Source: Verrucomicrobiota bacterium
Lineage (GTDB): Bacteria > Verrucomicrobiota > Verrucomicrobiia > Opitutales > Opitutaceae
NCBI GenBank assembly: GCA_028293545.1
Contig: JAQGOP010000053.1
Span: 62,001 to 126,000 of the forward strand
Length of the DNA stretch: 64,000 bases
Direction of reading: 5' to 3'
Part shown: one piece after another, positions 7,698 through 16,253 of the stretch
How the letters are laid out: the number at the start of each line of letters is the position of its first letter
Numbering within the stretch: the stretch's first letter is position 1
Made by a program: the position numbers and the translations under genes
Notes under the pieces: generated by a model
Seen by the model: only the letters and a program-made list of their open reading frames with translations
What the model was told of the DNA's origin: nothing
The model's database searches: none

Positions 7698-8934
7698 ATT
7701 TTTTCAATGCCCAGCCGATCGCCGGGCTGTCCACGGAGCGGACGACGATCTGGAGCCCGGTGCTGAGTCCAGGCGGAAGGTTGACCGGCACCGTCAGCAC
7801 GGGATAGCCGCCGATGCTTGCGGGCGTGGTGAGCACGAGGATGCGGGCCCGATTCACCAACGTGCATTCCAATTTGGGGAGCGCGGGGAAGGGTGACGCG
7901 GGAAGCACGAGGAAATCGAAGCTTTGGAAATATTCTTCCCACACGCGTTTGATTTCAGCGGTCGCGAGGACCGCGGCGCGGCGTTGTTCCGTCGTGATCG
8001 TGTGCACGCGGTTCAGGCGTTGCCAGACTGCGGGGTCGTATTGGGAATGGAAGCGCGTCGCCCACGGCTCATGGGTTTTCCAAGCCTCATCCGTAACCAC
8101 CGTGTTATAGGTATCCACGCTGTCCGAGAAGGCTGAGAGCAGGGCGCTGCGGCTGAGATTGTCGAAAGGTTGGGTAAAACGCACGGCGGCCTCCGCGCAG
8201 GCGTGCGCGACATCGGCGTCCAGGCCGGGCATTTCCAGGTAGCAGCCCCGCGGCTCCCGCTCGGCGCGGCGCATCCCGAGCAGCGCGGCGTTGGTCGACG
8301 CCATGTCCTCCGCGTTTTCCGTGAACCAGCCGGCGGTGTCGTAACTCGGCGCGAGGGGAAAGGCGTCGCCGATCCACGCATCGCGCGGCGTCAGGCGAAA
8401 CCCGAATATCCCGCAGAACGCGGCTGGCAGGCGAATCGATCCACCCGTGTCCGAGCCGATCGCGAGTGGGACAATTCCCGCGGCCACGGCGGCCGCCGAG
8501 CCGCTGCTCGAACCGCCGGTGACGCGGCCGGGAAAACGTGGATGTTCGCAGTCCCCGTAATGCGGATTCTCGCCCGTGATGCCGTAGGCGAATTCGTGAA
8601 GGTGGGTCTGGCCCGCGAGCGCAGCCCCCGCGACGCGAAGGCGCGAAACCATGGTGCTGTCGGCGATCGGGGTGGGGCGGACTTCGGGGAGAAATGTCGA
8701 ACCCGCGCGCATCACGGCATGGGCGACGGGGAAAAGATCCTTGATGAAATAGGGGATCCCGCGGAGCGGCGACGTGGGCGGCGACTCCGCGATGCGCGCG
8801 GCGAGCGCCGGTTCGTCGAGGAGACTGGCGATCGCGGCGCGCTGCTGCCCGGGAGCCAGTCGGGTTCGCACGCGTTCATGCACCTCGTGCGCCGCTCGAA
8901 CCGGGGAGAGTTGGCGCCATTCGGGAAAGGTCAT
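7687..8934 (-). CDS. Amidase signature family hydrolase
   Basis: About 415 residues. The Ser-cisSer-Lys machinery is complete: Lys in PYFIKDLFP, the Gly/Ser-rich stretch TGGSSSGSAAAVAAG, and SDTGGSIRLPAAFCG with the nucleophilic serine. The family hydrolyses amides (AtzF/GatA/allophanate hydrolase relatives); here it could be a general amidase or an aspartyl-tRNA-independent GatA paralogue, with no GatB/C nearby. The ATG at 8934 (MTFPEWRQLSP) has GAGGG about 8 bases upstream; a TTG at 9063 would add 43 residues of low-complexity sequence that overlaps repeat DNA, so I reject it. Confidence 0.86.
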   Translation of the reverse strand: MTFPEWRQLSPVRAAHEVHERVRTRLAPGQQRAAIASLLDEPALAARIAESPPTSPLRGIPYFIKDLFPVAHAVMRAGSTFLPEVRPTPIADSTMVSRLRVAGAALAGQTHLHEFAYGITGENPHYGDCEHPRFPGRVTGGSSSGSAAAVAAGIVPLAIGSDTGGSIRLPAAFCGIFGFRLTPRDAWIGDAFPLAPSYDTAGWFTENAEDMASTNAALLGMRRAEREPRGCYLEMPGLDADVAHACAEAAVRFTQPFDNLSRSALLSAFSDSVDTYNTVVTDEAWKTHEPWATRFHSQYDPAVWQRLNRVHTITTEQRRAAVLATAEIKRVWEEYFQSFDFLVLPASPFPALPKLECTLVNRARILVLTTPASIGGYPVLTVPVNLPPGLSTGLQIVVRSVDSPAIGWALKKFKA

Positions 8935-9255
8935 CGCTGCCACCCTCGGCCCGAGATCCTCGCGAAGCAACTTCCAGCAACTCCAATTTCCGGGCGGGAG
9001 GTGTTGCGACCCGTCGTCGTAGCGCTGGGTGGGTCGAACGGGCGCAGGTCCGTCCGCAGTCAAACGTCGACGTCCCGGCGGCGGGTCTGAGACGCCGCCC
9101 TACGCTCGGTCCCATTACAATATCGGTTGAACCGCGCGCGGCAGCGTGTTCAGGATTGGGCCCCCGAGAGCATCGCGTGCGAGAATGTTCGATCTCGGGA
9201 ATTGGTGTCCATTCGTGGTTAAAAAGTTCGGCAGCATCTAGACGATCGGAATCAT
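8935..9255. other. Divergent intergenic region with repeat fragments
   Basis: No gene is supported here. It holds a GGCGGCG/CGCCGCC hairpin with a 9-base loop (9077-9099), flanked by TAGGGCGGCG-type sequence, and a fragment TGTCCATTCGTGGTTAAAA near 9207-9226 that belongs to the AACCGCGAATGGACGCGAAT repeat family found at about 9.83 and 40.3 kb. The promoters of the amidase and lipocalin-like genes should lie here, but no clear -35/-10 pair was recognised. Confidence 0.6.
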
Positions 9256-9723
9256 ATGAAAACTTCAGACACACCTTCGCAGCCGCCGCTTTCGGCGGAA
9301 TTAATCGGGACTTGGGAATTGCTTTCGCGCGAGGACAACAACCACGCGGGTGAGCGCAGGATTGAGCCGTCGCTCGGGTCGGATCCAATTGCGCTATTAT
9401 ATTTTGACGCCAAGGGGCATTTCGCCGCGCAATTCATGAAACGGCAACGCGTCGCCGACTCCGAGCCCGCGCCGCTCACGAAAGTGCCGAACAACAGCCG
9501 CGCGCGGGGAGGCTACGATGCTTATTTTGGAAACTACCAGGTGGACGACGGCCTTGGCACGGTGAGCACGACGCTTGTCGGCGCGCTCTCGCCCGAAAAT
9601 GTCGGCCAGGTCTACGTCCGGCATATAGCGGTGGTCGGCGACGAACTCACCCTCCGTCTCGATACCGCCGCATCTAACGGAGAGCCGATCAAGCGGACCC
9701 TCCGCTGGAAACGGGTCGGCTGA
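9256..9723 (+). CDS. Lipocalin-like domain protein
   Basis: A 155-residue soluble protein resembling the Lipocalin_5 (PF13924) group. It shows the entry motif ELIGTWELLSRED, then LLYFDAKGHFAAQF, YFGNYQVDDG and a strand-rich second half ending IKRTLRWKRV. Such proteins form a small eight-stranded barrel and often accompany reductases or hydrolases; ligand and activity are unknown. No signal peptide is visible. It is followed about 180 bases later by an LLM oxidoreductase gene on the same strand, with repeats between them, so a shared transcript is uncertain. Confidence 0.75.
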   Translation: MKTSDTPSQPPLSAELIGTWELLSREDNNHAGERRIEPSLGSDPIALLYFDAKGHFAAQFMKRQRVADSEPAPLTKVPNNSRARGGYDAYFGNYQVDDGLGTVSTTLVGALSPENVGQVYVRHIAVVGDELTLRLDTAASNGEPIKRTLRWKRVG

Positions 9724-9727
9724 TTTC

Positions 9728-9753
9728 GTAGCGCAGGCGGCCCGCCTGCTCCG
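9728..9753. repeat. Palindromic intergenic repeat (GTAGCGCAGG family), single copy
   Basis: It starts GTAGCGCAGGCGG and ends CCGCCTGCTCCG, a self-complementary core of GCAGGCGG/CCGCCTGC. The same element, alone or as head-to-head pairs, occurs at about 10.98, 12.91 and 15.38 kb. It begins five bases after the stop codon of the lipocalin-like gene. Confidence 0.8.
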
Positions 9754-9824
9754 AAGCCCGGCGTTTTACCACCGCCTCGGACACGAATCAGAACCACTCT
9801 TCGGATTTCAAGCGTAGTCCAAAT

Positions 9825-9862
9825 CCGGATTCGTGTTCATCCGTGTCCATTCGCGGTTAAAC
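9825..9862. repeat. Repeat of the AACCGCGAATGGACGCGAAT family
   Basis: Reads TCCGGATTCGTGTTCATC then CGTGTCCATTCGCGGTTAAA on the plus strand. This closely matches the complement of 40266-40305 and a shorter fragment at about 9207. The internal GTGTTCATC/GTGTCCATT units are imperfect direct repeats. It lies in the leader of the LLM oxidoreductase gene. Confidence 0.7.
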
Positions 9863-9906
9863 GATCGGCGGTTTGCGAAACGACTTTTGCTCCCTTGATT
9901 GGGCGG

Positions 9907-10959
9907 ATGCAGATCGGCATCGACAGCTTCGCAGCCCTCTTTCCCGATCCCGTCACCGGGGTCGCTCTCAGCGCGGCGAGCCGCATGCGCAACCTCCTCG
10001 AAGAGGTGGAACACGCCGACCAGGTCGGACTCGACGTCTTCGGCATCGGTGAACACCACCGGCGTGAGTTTCTCGACTCCGCTCCCGCCATCATCCTGGC
10101 CGCGGCGGCCGCGCGAACCCGCCGCATTCGGCTGACCAGCGCGGTCACCGTCCTCAGCGCCGACGATCCGGTGAGGGTTTTCCAGGATTTCGCGACGCTC
10201 GACCTGCTGTCGCAGGGACGGGCGGAGATGGTCGTCGGCCGGGGTTCCTTCGGCGAGGCCTACCCGCTTTTTGGCCTCGGGCTCGACGACTATGATTCAC
10301 TCTTTATCGAGAAACTGGACCTCCTGCTCAACATCCGTAAAAACGTGCAGGTTCACTGGTCCGGAAAGCATCGCGCTCCCCTGACCGGGCAGGCGATTTA
10401 TCCGCGTCCGTTGCAGAATCCGCTGCCCATTTGGCTCGGGGTGGGTGGAACGCCGGAATCATTTGTTCGCGCCGGCAAGCTCGGGCTTCCGCTGATGGTC
10501 GCGATCATTGGCGGCGAACCGCACCGATTCCGTCCACTGATCGATCGCTATCGCGAGGAAGGTCTCCGCGCCGGCCACCCCGCGAGCCAGCTCACGGTCG
10601 GCGTCCATTCGATTGGATTTCTCGCCGACACCACGGCGCAGGCCGCGGACGATTTTTATCCGGGATATGCGAGCACCATGACCCAAATTGGCCGGGAGCG
10701 CGGCTGGCCACCGGCGACCCGGGCGCAGTTCGACGCGACGCGCGGGCCCAAGGGCGCGCTGTTGATCGGCGACGCCGAAACCGTGGCGGAAAAAATCCTG
10801 TATGTGAACAAGGCGCTCGGAGGCATCACGCGGCTCACCTTCCAGATGAGCGTCTCGACCATTGCGCACCGGAAGCTGATGCGCGCCATCGAAATTCTCG
10901 GCGCCGAAGTCGTTCCGATCCTCCGCAAAAACCTCACGCCCGTCACCAGTGCGGCCTGA
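9907..10959 (+). CDS. LLM class flavin-dependent oxidoreductase (Atu2307/SP_0267-like)
   Basis: A 350-residue luciferase-like monooxygenase fold protein: MQIGIDSFAA at strand 1, DVFGIGEHHRREF (FMN-site histidines), RIRLTSAVTVLSADDPVRVF, GRAEMVVGRGS and PLPIWLGVGGTPESF. These blocks match the LLM subfamily typified by Agrobacterium Atu2307. Such enzymes use reduced FMN to oxidise an unknown substrate. A paralogue with long identical stretches lies at 58158-59213. ATG 9907 is chosen over an in-frame TTG at 9895 because MQIGID aligns with the start of the paralogue. Confidence 0.87.
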   Translation: MQIGIDSFAALFPDPVTGVALSAASRMRNLLEEVEHADQVGLDVFGIGEHHRREFLDSAPAIILAAAAARTRRIRLTSAVTVLSADDPVRVFQDFATLDLLSQGRAEMVVGRGSFGEAYPLFGLGLDDYDSLFIEKLDLLLNIRKNVQVHWSGKHRAPLTGQAIYPRPLQNPLPIWLGVGGTPESFVRAGKLGLPLMVAIIGGEPHRFRPLIDRYREEGLRAGHPASQLTVGVHSIGFLADTTAQAADDFYPGYASTMTQIGRERGWPPATRAQFDATRGPKGALLIGDAETVAEKILYVNKALGGITRLTFQMSVSTIAHRKLMRAIEILGAEVVPILRKNLTPVTSAA

Positions 10960-10977
10960 TTTGGGGCTAGTTTTGGA

Positions 10978-11076
10978 GCGCAGGCATCCTGCCTGCCTCG
11001 CCCCGTCTGTGCTCGACCCCGTCCTCAAGAGCTCGAGTTCATCGAGTACGGGCCGAAGCAGGCAGGATGCCTGCGC
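10978..11076. repeat. Inverted pair of GCGCAGGCATCCTGCCTGC elements
   Basis: Two 19-base arms (10978-10996 and 11058-11076) are exact complements, separated by 61 bases containing the palindromic GAGCTC. Each arm is itself an imperfect palindrome. This is the CATCC variant of the repeat family at 9.73, 12.9 and 15.4 kb. It is the main feature of the spacer between the LLM oxidoreductase and TPR genes and could form a stable hairpin. Confidence 0.85.
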
Positions 11077-11146
11077 TACACCAGAGCCGGTGCGCTCCGG
11101 ATTTGAAGGGTCGCCTCGGGATTTTTTTTGTGATCGTTTGCCCAGC

Positions 11147-12886
11147 ATGAACACGCCTGACCTGGCCCTCTCGCGCCGTGCGGGGCGCACCTTTGGTATC
11201 ATTGCGGTAGTTTTTGCTCTGGGATTCGTTTCCGGAGCGGCCGGTGTTGAAACCAAGCCCCGGCTTGAGCCGGGGGATTTACGCATCGTCGGGACCGTCG
11301 ATTTCCCCATCACGTGTGCACCGGAAGTGCAGGCGGAATTCACCCGCGGAGTCGCGCTGCTCCATTCGTTTTTCTATGAGGAGGCGCGCCGGATCTTCAC
11401 CGCCGTCGCCGAACGCGATCCCTCGTGCGCCATGGCCCAGTGGGGGATTGCGATGACGTGGTGGCATCCGATCTGGACCCCGCCCGCGCCGGACGAAATG
11501 CGGGCCGGCAAAGCGGCGGCGGATAAGGCCATGGCGATGACCGCCGGCAGCGACCGCGAACGCCGGTTCATCGTGGCCATCGCCGCCTACTATAACACCG
11601 CGGAAAGCCCCTCGTCCGCCCCGGTCGGCCAGTCATGCCACGGACCCGTGGGTCCACCGGATCGGGTGCTGGCTTATGAAAAAGCCATGGGCGAACTCAG
11701 CGCCAAATATCCCGACGATTTCGAATCCCAGGTGTTCCATGCTTTGGCCGTGCTCTCGGTCGGCTACGCCGTGCCGACCGACACCAGCCTTTCCAATCAA
11801 CTGAAGGCGGCGGGGATCCTCGAGAAGTTGCGCGAGAAAAACCCGAACCATCCCGGGGTCACCCATTATTTGATACACAGCTACGACTATCCGCAGCTGG
11901 CCCAACGCGGGTTGTCGGCGGCCCAAGCCTACGGGATCATGGCGCCGTGGGTGCCCCACGCCCTGCACATGCCGTCGCACATCTACACGCGGCTGGGAAT
12001 GTGGGATGACGCCATCGTGTCCAATCGCGACGCTGCCGCCGCCTCGCGCGCCTACGCGGCCAAGCGAAATCGCACGGCCACGGAATCCGAGGAATTACAT
12101 GCCCTCGATTACATGACATACTCTTTCCTGCAGGAGGCGCGGGACGCCGAGGCGAAGAAGGTCGCGGACTTCGTCGGCACCGTGCGGAAGACGAACCCCG
12201 AACTGGAATTTGCCGCCGCCTACGCGCTCGCCGCGGTGCCGGCGCGATACGCGCTCGAGCGCAACGCCTGGTCGGAAGCCGCCGCGCTGACGGTGCCCGG
12301 GGTGCCGCATTGGTCCAAATTTCCGTTCATGGAGGCGTTGATCGAATACGCTCACGCCATCGGTCGCGCCCGCACGGGCGACTTCGCGGGCGCGCGGCAG
12401 GCAATCGAGCGGATGCGGCAGCTGCGCGATGCGACGACCGAGTCGAAGTTTGCCTATTTCAAACTGCACCTCGACCTGCAGCTCCAGGCGGCCACGGCGT
12501 GGGTGGCCTTTGAAGAGGGTCACAAGGATGAGGCGCTGGCCCTGCTGATTCGCACCGCGCAGGCCGAGGATGAACTCGGCAAGCATCCGGTTTCGCCCGG
12601 AGCACTGCTCCCGGTGCGCGAGCAGCTCGGTGAGCTGTTGCTGGAGCTGGGGCGGCCCAAGGAAGCGCTGACGGCCTTTGAAGCCGCGCTTAAAATTTAT
12701 CCCGCCCGTTTCCGGGGTCTGAACGGCGCCGCGTTGGCCGCGGAGCGGTCCGGGGATCGGGCCGCCGCGCGGAGTTATTATGCGAAGCTGGTGGAGCAGA
12801 CAAGGAAGGCGGACGGAACGCGGCCTGAGTTGATCCATGCACGCGAATTTCTCGCGACCGAAACACCGGTGGCGGTGGCGGATTGA
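11147..12886 (+). CDS. Secreted tetratricopeptide-repeat protein with conserved histidine motifs
   Basis: 579 residues. A signal peptide or anchor is visible (LSRRAGRTFGIIAVVFALGFVSGAAG). TPR-like helices run throughout, for example VQAEFTRGVALLHSFFYEEARRIF at about 60-85 and PKEALTAFEAALKIYPARFRGL near 510-535. The middle contains HPGVTHYLIHSYDYP and HALHMPSHIYTRLGMWDDAI, histidine-rich segments conserved in this family of unknown function and not needed by a plain TPR scaffold, so a metal or redox role is possible. ATG 11147 is used because upstream in-frame codons run through the inverted repeat. No partner gene is evident. Confidence 0.8.
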   Translation: MNTPDLALSRRAGRTFGIIAVVFALGFVSGAAGVETKPRLEPGDLRIVGTVDFPITCAPEVQAEFTRGVALLHSFFYEEARRIFTAVAERDPSCAMAQWGIAMTWWHPIWTPPAPDEMRAGKAAADKAMAMTAGSDRERRFIVAIAAYYNTAESPSSAPVGQSCHGPVGPPDRVLAYEKAMGELSAKYPDDFESQVFHALAVLSVGYAVPTDTSLSNQLKAAGILEKLREKNPNHPGVTHYLIHSYDYPQLAQRGLSAAQAYGIMAPWVPHALHMPSHIYTRLGMWDDAIVSNRDAAAASRAYAAKRNRTATESEELHALDYMTYSFLQEARDAEAKKVADFVGTVRKTNPELEFAAAYALAAVPARYALERNAWSEAAALTVPGVPHWSKFPFMEALIEYAHAIGRARTGDFAGARQAIERMRQLRDATTESKFAYFKLHLDLQLQAATAWVAFEEGHKDEALALLIRTAQAEDELGKHPVSPGALLPVREQLGELLLELGRPKEALTAFEAALKIYPARFRGLNGAALAAERSGDRAAARSYYAKLVEQTRKADGTRPELIHAREFLATETPVAVAD

Positions 12887-12910
12887 AAGGGAATTTTTAG
12901 CGCCCGGTGC

Positions 12911-12986
12911 GTAGCGCAGGCGGGCCGCCTGCTCCGGAATCGGAGTGGGGAATTCGATCTCGGAGCAGGCGGGCCGCCTGCGCTAC
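12911..12986. repeat. Inverted pair of GTAGCGCAGG palindromic elements
   Basis: Two 26-base elements (12911-12936 and 12961-12986) are complementary at 25 of 26 positions, with one central mismatch, separated by 24 bases. Each is an imperfect palindrome with a GCAGGCGG core. It follows the TPR gene by 25 bases and could terminate transcription or act as a REP-like unit. Confidence 0.85.
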
Positions 12987-13150
12987 TTTCCCAAGATGGA
13001 GCGGAGATCTGCTTGGCGGCCGACAGCACGGGGTTGGGGACGAAGTGGCCGCCCCGGCAGCGTTTCAGGTGGTTCAGTGCGGTATTTTCCAAAAGCTGGA
13101 ACCTAACGACGTGACCAAGGTATCAGGTGGGTGCTGATTTTGACTCCCTG

Positions 13151-14830
13151 ATGCGTTCGAATCCGATTCGACGGCTCGTCCTTTTGTTTGCACTGCTGGG
13201 CGGAGCAATGGGGTGGGCGCAGGAGGTGGCGCCGACAGATGAGGTGGGAGGCGGGGAGTTGGAAGATGTGACGGTTTTGCCGACTTATAAGGTGAAGGGC
13301 CGGCCGCCGGAAGAACTGGGTTTCCGGATTGCTGGGCGGCTGACGTTGTTAGATTCCGGCGGCACGTACTTGATGATCAGGGAAGTTATTCCCAACACCG
13401 CGGCCGCCAAGGCGGGATTGAGACCAGGTGAGCTGATTGCCAAAATTGATGGCAAGTCGCCGTGGCTGAATCCGTTCAAACTGGGCCGACTGCAGGGCTT
13501 GCAATGGATTGAGGGCGAGGGAAGCAGGAAGACCATGACCGTCTCAATGGAGGTTCGCGCTCCGCACGCGAAAGAGCCGCGCAAGGTGACCATCGTCCTG
13601 CCTTCGCCGGCGCCGCATTGGGGAAGTGAGCAGTGGAACGCACCGGAGGGAAGGACGCCGGCGGTGGTCAAGGAAATGGGACCGATGGCGGCGCTCGCTC
13701 GCGAGGTCATGGACAATGGAATTTGGTCAATGCAGACGGATACGCCGTTTCTTGAATCGGCCCCCTGCAACGTGGATCCCGTTCTCGGTTATCGGTGGAT
13801 GATCGTGCAACCGTCGGGCACGCATGCCATCTGGGTGTCACAGCAACGCGGGAAAACCGAGATCCTGCTCACCTGCTCATCGTCGGAGATGCGCTACAGT
13901 CGTTTCCTCACGTCGCCCGCTGGGGCGATGGACAAGGGGGCTTGCCTGGCTTTTAAAACCCAAAAGGAGCGGAGGGAGGTATCTCCCGAGGAGGTTCGCG
14001 TTGAATTTCAACGGGAAATGGATTTCTGGCTGACGAAGGTGAGGCGGGTTACCGGACGCTGGCCGTTCGAGGCTTGGGCCGGGGAAACCGCCGCGAATGC
14101 CGGTTCCAGTTCGCCGAAAACCACCTCGGCGAACGTCAGCGCGCCGCTGGCCGAATCGTTCCTAAAATTGCCGGTGGCGACGGTGGTCCAGAAGCAGCTT
14201 TTCCTGGATGCACTCGGGAAGATCGGACTCGACGGGGACGGCTGGGCTTTTACCGAAACATCGCGGGCTTTGGGCGATGACCACGCGACGACCGTGCGGT
14301 TCGATCCATCCATGCCGCCGGAGGAGAGCAGCATCTTGCTGAAGGTGGACGGCAAGGCCCCGAAGGCGGCTTACCTGCAGCAATGGCGCAAAGAAGGACA
14401 CGGGCCGCTCCCGGGCCTGGGGGAATTGCCGCCGCTCTCGAGTGTCGTGGACGTGACCGATGTGCGGATTTACGCGGACGAAATGGCGGCGGTGGTGTTC
14501 GAACTGCCGGTGAAGGCGTCGAACGCGGAACTTCCGGCCGATAAATTCCTGGCGCGATTTCGTGTGAACAAAACGCACCGTGGATTCGAGGATTTCTCGG
14601 TGAAGCTGCGCGAGCCGATGCGCGTGGCGGGCATCGCAAAAGTGACCGACGCAGGACTGGAGGCACGTTTCCAGATGTTGGATCCCGCGCTCGCACCTCA
14701 ACCGGTGTGGCTGAGGATGGGTGGCGGGGTGCGCGTATTGTTCGTCAAAATCTCGCGCGCCTTCGAGGTCACGCGCACGGATTTCACACGAGTTGCCGTC
14801 TTCGAGGACTTCGCGAAGCCCGCACCGTGA
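13151..14830 (+). CDS. Exported PDZ-domain protein of unknown function
   Basis: 559 residues starting with a clear signal peptide (MRSNPIRRLVLLFALLGGAMGWAQ). A PDZ domain follows at about residues 45-115: LGFRIAGRL, IREVIPNTAAAKAGLRPGEL, IAKIDGKSP. No protease triad or membrane helix was seen in the remaining 440 residues, so it is not a DegP/site-2 protease. A second, looser region (LPPLSSVVDVTDVRIYADEM) precedes an all-beta C-terminus. An in-frame GTG at 13127 lacks the signal context and was rejected. The gene stands alone between repeat clusters; function unknown. Confidence 0.78.
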   Translation: MRSNPIRRLVLLFALLGGAMGWAQEVAPTDEVGGGELEDVTVLPTYKVKGRPPEELGFRIAGRLTLLDSGGTYLMIREVIPNTAAAKAGLRPGELIAKIDGKSPWLNPFKLGRLQGLQWIEGEGSRKTMTVSMEVRAPHAKEPRKVTIVLPSPAPHWGSEQWNAPEGRTPAVVKEMGPMAALAREVMDNGIWSMQTDTPFLESAPCNVDPVLGYRWMIVQPSGTHAIWVSQQRGKTEILLTCSSSEMRYSRFLTSPAGAMDKGACLAFKTQKERREVSPEEVRVEFQREMDFWLTKVRRVTGRWPFEAWAGETAANAGSSSPKTTSANVSAPLAESFLKLPVATVVQKQLFLDALGKIGLDGDGWAFTETSRALGDDHATTVRFDPSMPPEESSILLKVDGKAPKAAYLQQWRKEGHGPLPGLGELPPLSSVVDVTDVRIYADEMAAVVFELPVKASNAELPADKFLARFRVNKTHRGFEDFSVKLREPMRVAGIAKVTDAGLEARFQMLDPALAPQPVWLRMGGGVRVLFVKISRAFEVTRTDFTRVAVFEDFAKPAP

Positions 14831-14906
14831 TTCGTAATTCGACGATGAGATCACTCTCTCCAGCCGAAGTTTTCCGCCGCGGATTCCGCGGACCTGGCGC
14901 TCTGGA

Positions 14907-14923
14907 GTAACGCAGGCATCCTG
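14907..14923. repeat. Degenerate fragment of the GTAGCGCAGG repeat family
   Basis: GTAACGCAGGCATCCTG matches the left half of the CATCC variant at 10978-10996 with one changed base and then diverges. It lies between the PDZ gene and the small protein gene at 14969 and looks like a decayed copy. Confidence 0.45.
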
Positions 14924-14968
14924 ATGATTCGATCTGGCTTCACGCGTCGCACGGTGTGAAAAGAGCGC

Positions 14969-15379
14969 ATGGTGTTTGCGATCAAAGCTGAGGTTCGCGA
15001 TCCGCGGGCGGAGACGTTTGTTTTCGAGGCGCAGAAGACAATGTACAGCGGCAAGCAGATCGCCAAAGGCGATACGGTGTTCGTCTTCGCGAGCGAGAAC
15101 GAAGGCGGGCCAGGTCTTATCGCGAGCGGAACCGTCGCCTCGGCCAATGCGATCGCAAGGAAGCGCGGGATCGCGCGACAAACGCCGCGCGTGAGCATCA
15201 CCATCCAACGCACCGTGCTCGCGAAGCGGCGTCTGGGGCGGGCCGAGCTCAAGCCTTTTACCGACTGGAACGACGGTCGACCCGAGACCGAGCTCAATTT
15301 CAAATTCTATCGCCAGGCCACGAACAAGATCGTCGGCATTTCGGATGAGGCGGCAGCATTCCTCCGCGGATTCTTCTGA
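14969..15379 (+). CDS. Small conserved protein, possibly PUA/EVE-like
   Basis: A 136-residue protein without signal peptide or membrane segment. The segments FVFEAQKTMYSGKQIAKGD and TVFVFASENEGGPGLIASGT suggest a compact beta-barrel of the PUA-like type (EVE/ASCH relatives that bind modified bases or RNA), by pattern only. The C-terminal half (RAELKPFTDW, ETELNFKFYRQATNKIVGIS) is well ordered and not repetitive, supporting a real gene. It runs convergent to the DUF2934 gene across a large inverted repeat. Function unknown. Confidence 0.62.
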   Translation: MVFAIKAEVRDPRAETFVFEAQKTMYSGKQIAKGDTVFVFASENEGGPGLIASGTVASANAIARKRGIARQTPRVSITIQRTVLAKRRLGRAELKPFTDWNDGRPETELNFKFYRQATNKIVGISDEAAAFLRGFF

Positions 15380-15380
15380 A

Positions 15381-15663
15381 GTAGCGCAGGCGACCCGCCT
15401 GCTTTTTGAAGTAGCGAGTAGCGAGCATGTCGGAAAAAACGATCCGACCGGAATCGGTTTGAACAGAAGGCAACGAAGGTAACGAAGTGGTTTCCGGTCG
15501 GTGTTATCGTTCGTGCCCTTTACGACTATGTCTGGAGGGTTCGGAACTCATACACCAAGGGTACGATCGATTACGCGAACCTGCGTCTCTTTGTTACCTT
15601 CGTTGCCTTCTGTTCAAATGGCTGGGGGTTCGATCTCCTGAGCAGGCGGGCCGCCTGCGCTAC
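15381..15663. repeat. Nested long inverted repeat (two repeat families)
   Basis: Outer arms are GTAGCGCAGG-family elements at 15381-15403 and 15640-15663, in opposite orientation. Nested inside, a 30-base sequence containing GAACAGAAGGCAACGAAGG (15458-15487) recurs as its complement at 15589-15618 with one mismatch. The centre (15488-15588) has no supported gene. The 283-base unit could fold into a long stem and fills the whole convergent spacer between 15379 and 15673. The inner arm contains repeated CAACGAAGG/TAACGAAG units. Confidence 0.85.
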
Positions 15664-15672
15664 TTTGGGACT

Positions 15673-16185
15673 CTATTGCTTTTTGTCCGGCATATCAGGG
15701 ACGTCGACCGTCTGCACCGTGGTAGGCGCGAGATGAGCGGTGGGAAAATCCAGCGTGCTGCTTCCTTTGTTGCGCTCGCGGACTTCGCGCTCGGCTGCGA
15801 GCCAGTAATCAATGGCGCGACCTTCGATGTGACCGCCCTCGGTCCATAATTGGTAAGCACGCTGGGCGATTTCGTCACGATTCGCCACGGGATCAACCGG
15901 AGGAGTTTCTTGCGTGGGCGCAGCGTCGGCGTCGGCGTTGGGCGTTGCCTCGGCGGTAGGACGACGGGCCTTCCGGCGAAACGTATCAGCCTGAATGGTA
16001 GAATCCCGAAGCATTTCGCGTTCCTCGCGGCCTTCGTCGCCGGGCGGGGTTCCCAAAGGCCGGCCTTCTTTTTCCCATTTTTCGTAAATCTCTGCCACTG
16101 CAGCGCGATCGGGCGGGGAGCCTTTGGCGGGCAAAGAAACAGGAGGCGCGTAGGCCTGCTGGGTTTTATTTGGTTTCTGTTTCAT
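15673..16185 (-). CDS. DUF2934 domain protein
   Basis: 170 residues. The N-terminal two thirds are low-complexity and charged (KPNKTQQAYAPP, ATPNADADAAPTQETPP). Residues about 102-140 form a DUF2934 unit: NRDEIAQRAYQLWTEGGH then AIDYWLAAEREVRER, a short two-helix motif often found in small proteins encoded beside glycogen/trehalose genes. An IYEKWEKEGRPLG stretch at about 32-44 looks like a degenerate second unit. No catalytic residue is evident. ATG 16185 is preferred to an upstream in-frame start at 16215. It diverges from a second DUF2934 gene at 16365. Confidence 0.75.
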   Translation of the reverse strand: MKQKPNKTQQAYAPPVSLPAKGSPPDRAAVAEIYEKWEKEGRPLGTPPGDEGREEREMLRDSTIQADTFRRKARRPTAEATPNADADAAPTQETPPVDPVANRDEIAQRAYQLWTEGGHIEGRAIDYWLAAEREVRERNKGSSTLDFPTAHLAPTTVQTVDVPDMPDKKQ

Positions 16186-16253
16186 GATGAGAAGATGGCG
16201 CTTGGACACCGACAATCGTCAGGCGTTCTTCCTCCGCGCGCCGGTGCCCGGGT

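Noticed and set aside
8935-9063. N-terminal extension of the amidase to a TTG start
   Set aside because: It overlaps repeat DNA, is low-complexity and lacks a Shine-Dalgarno sequence, while ATG 8934 has one.
10978-11076. CRISPR array or phage attachment site
   Set aside because: The arms are inverted, not evenly spaced direct repeats, and no cas or integrase gene is present.
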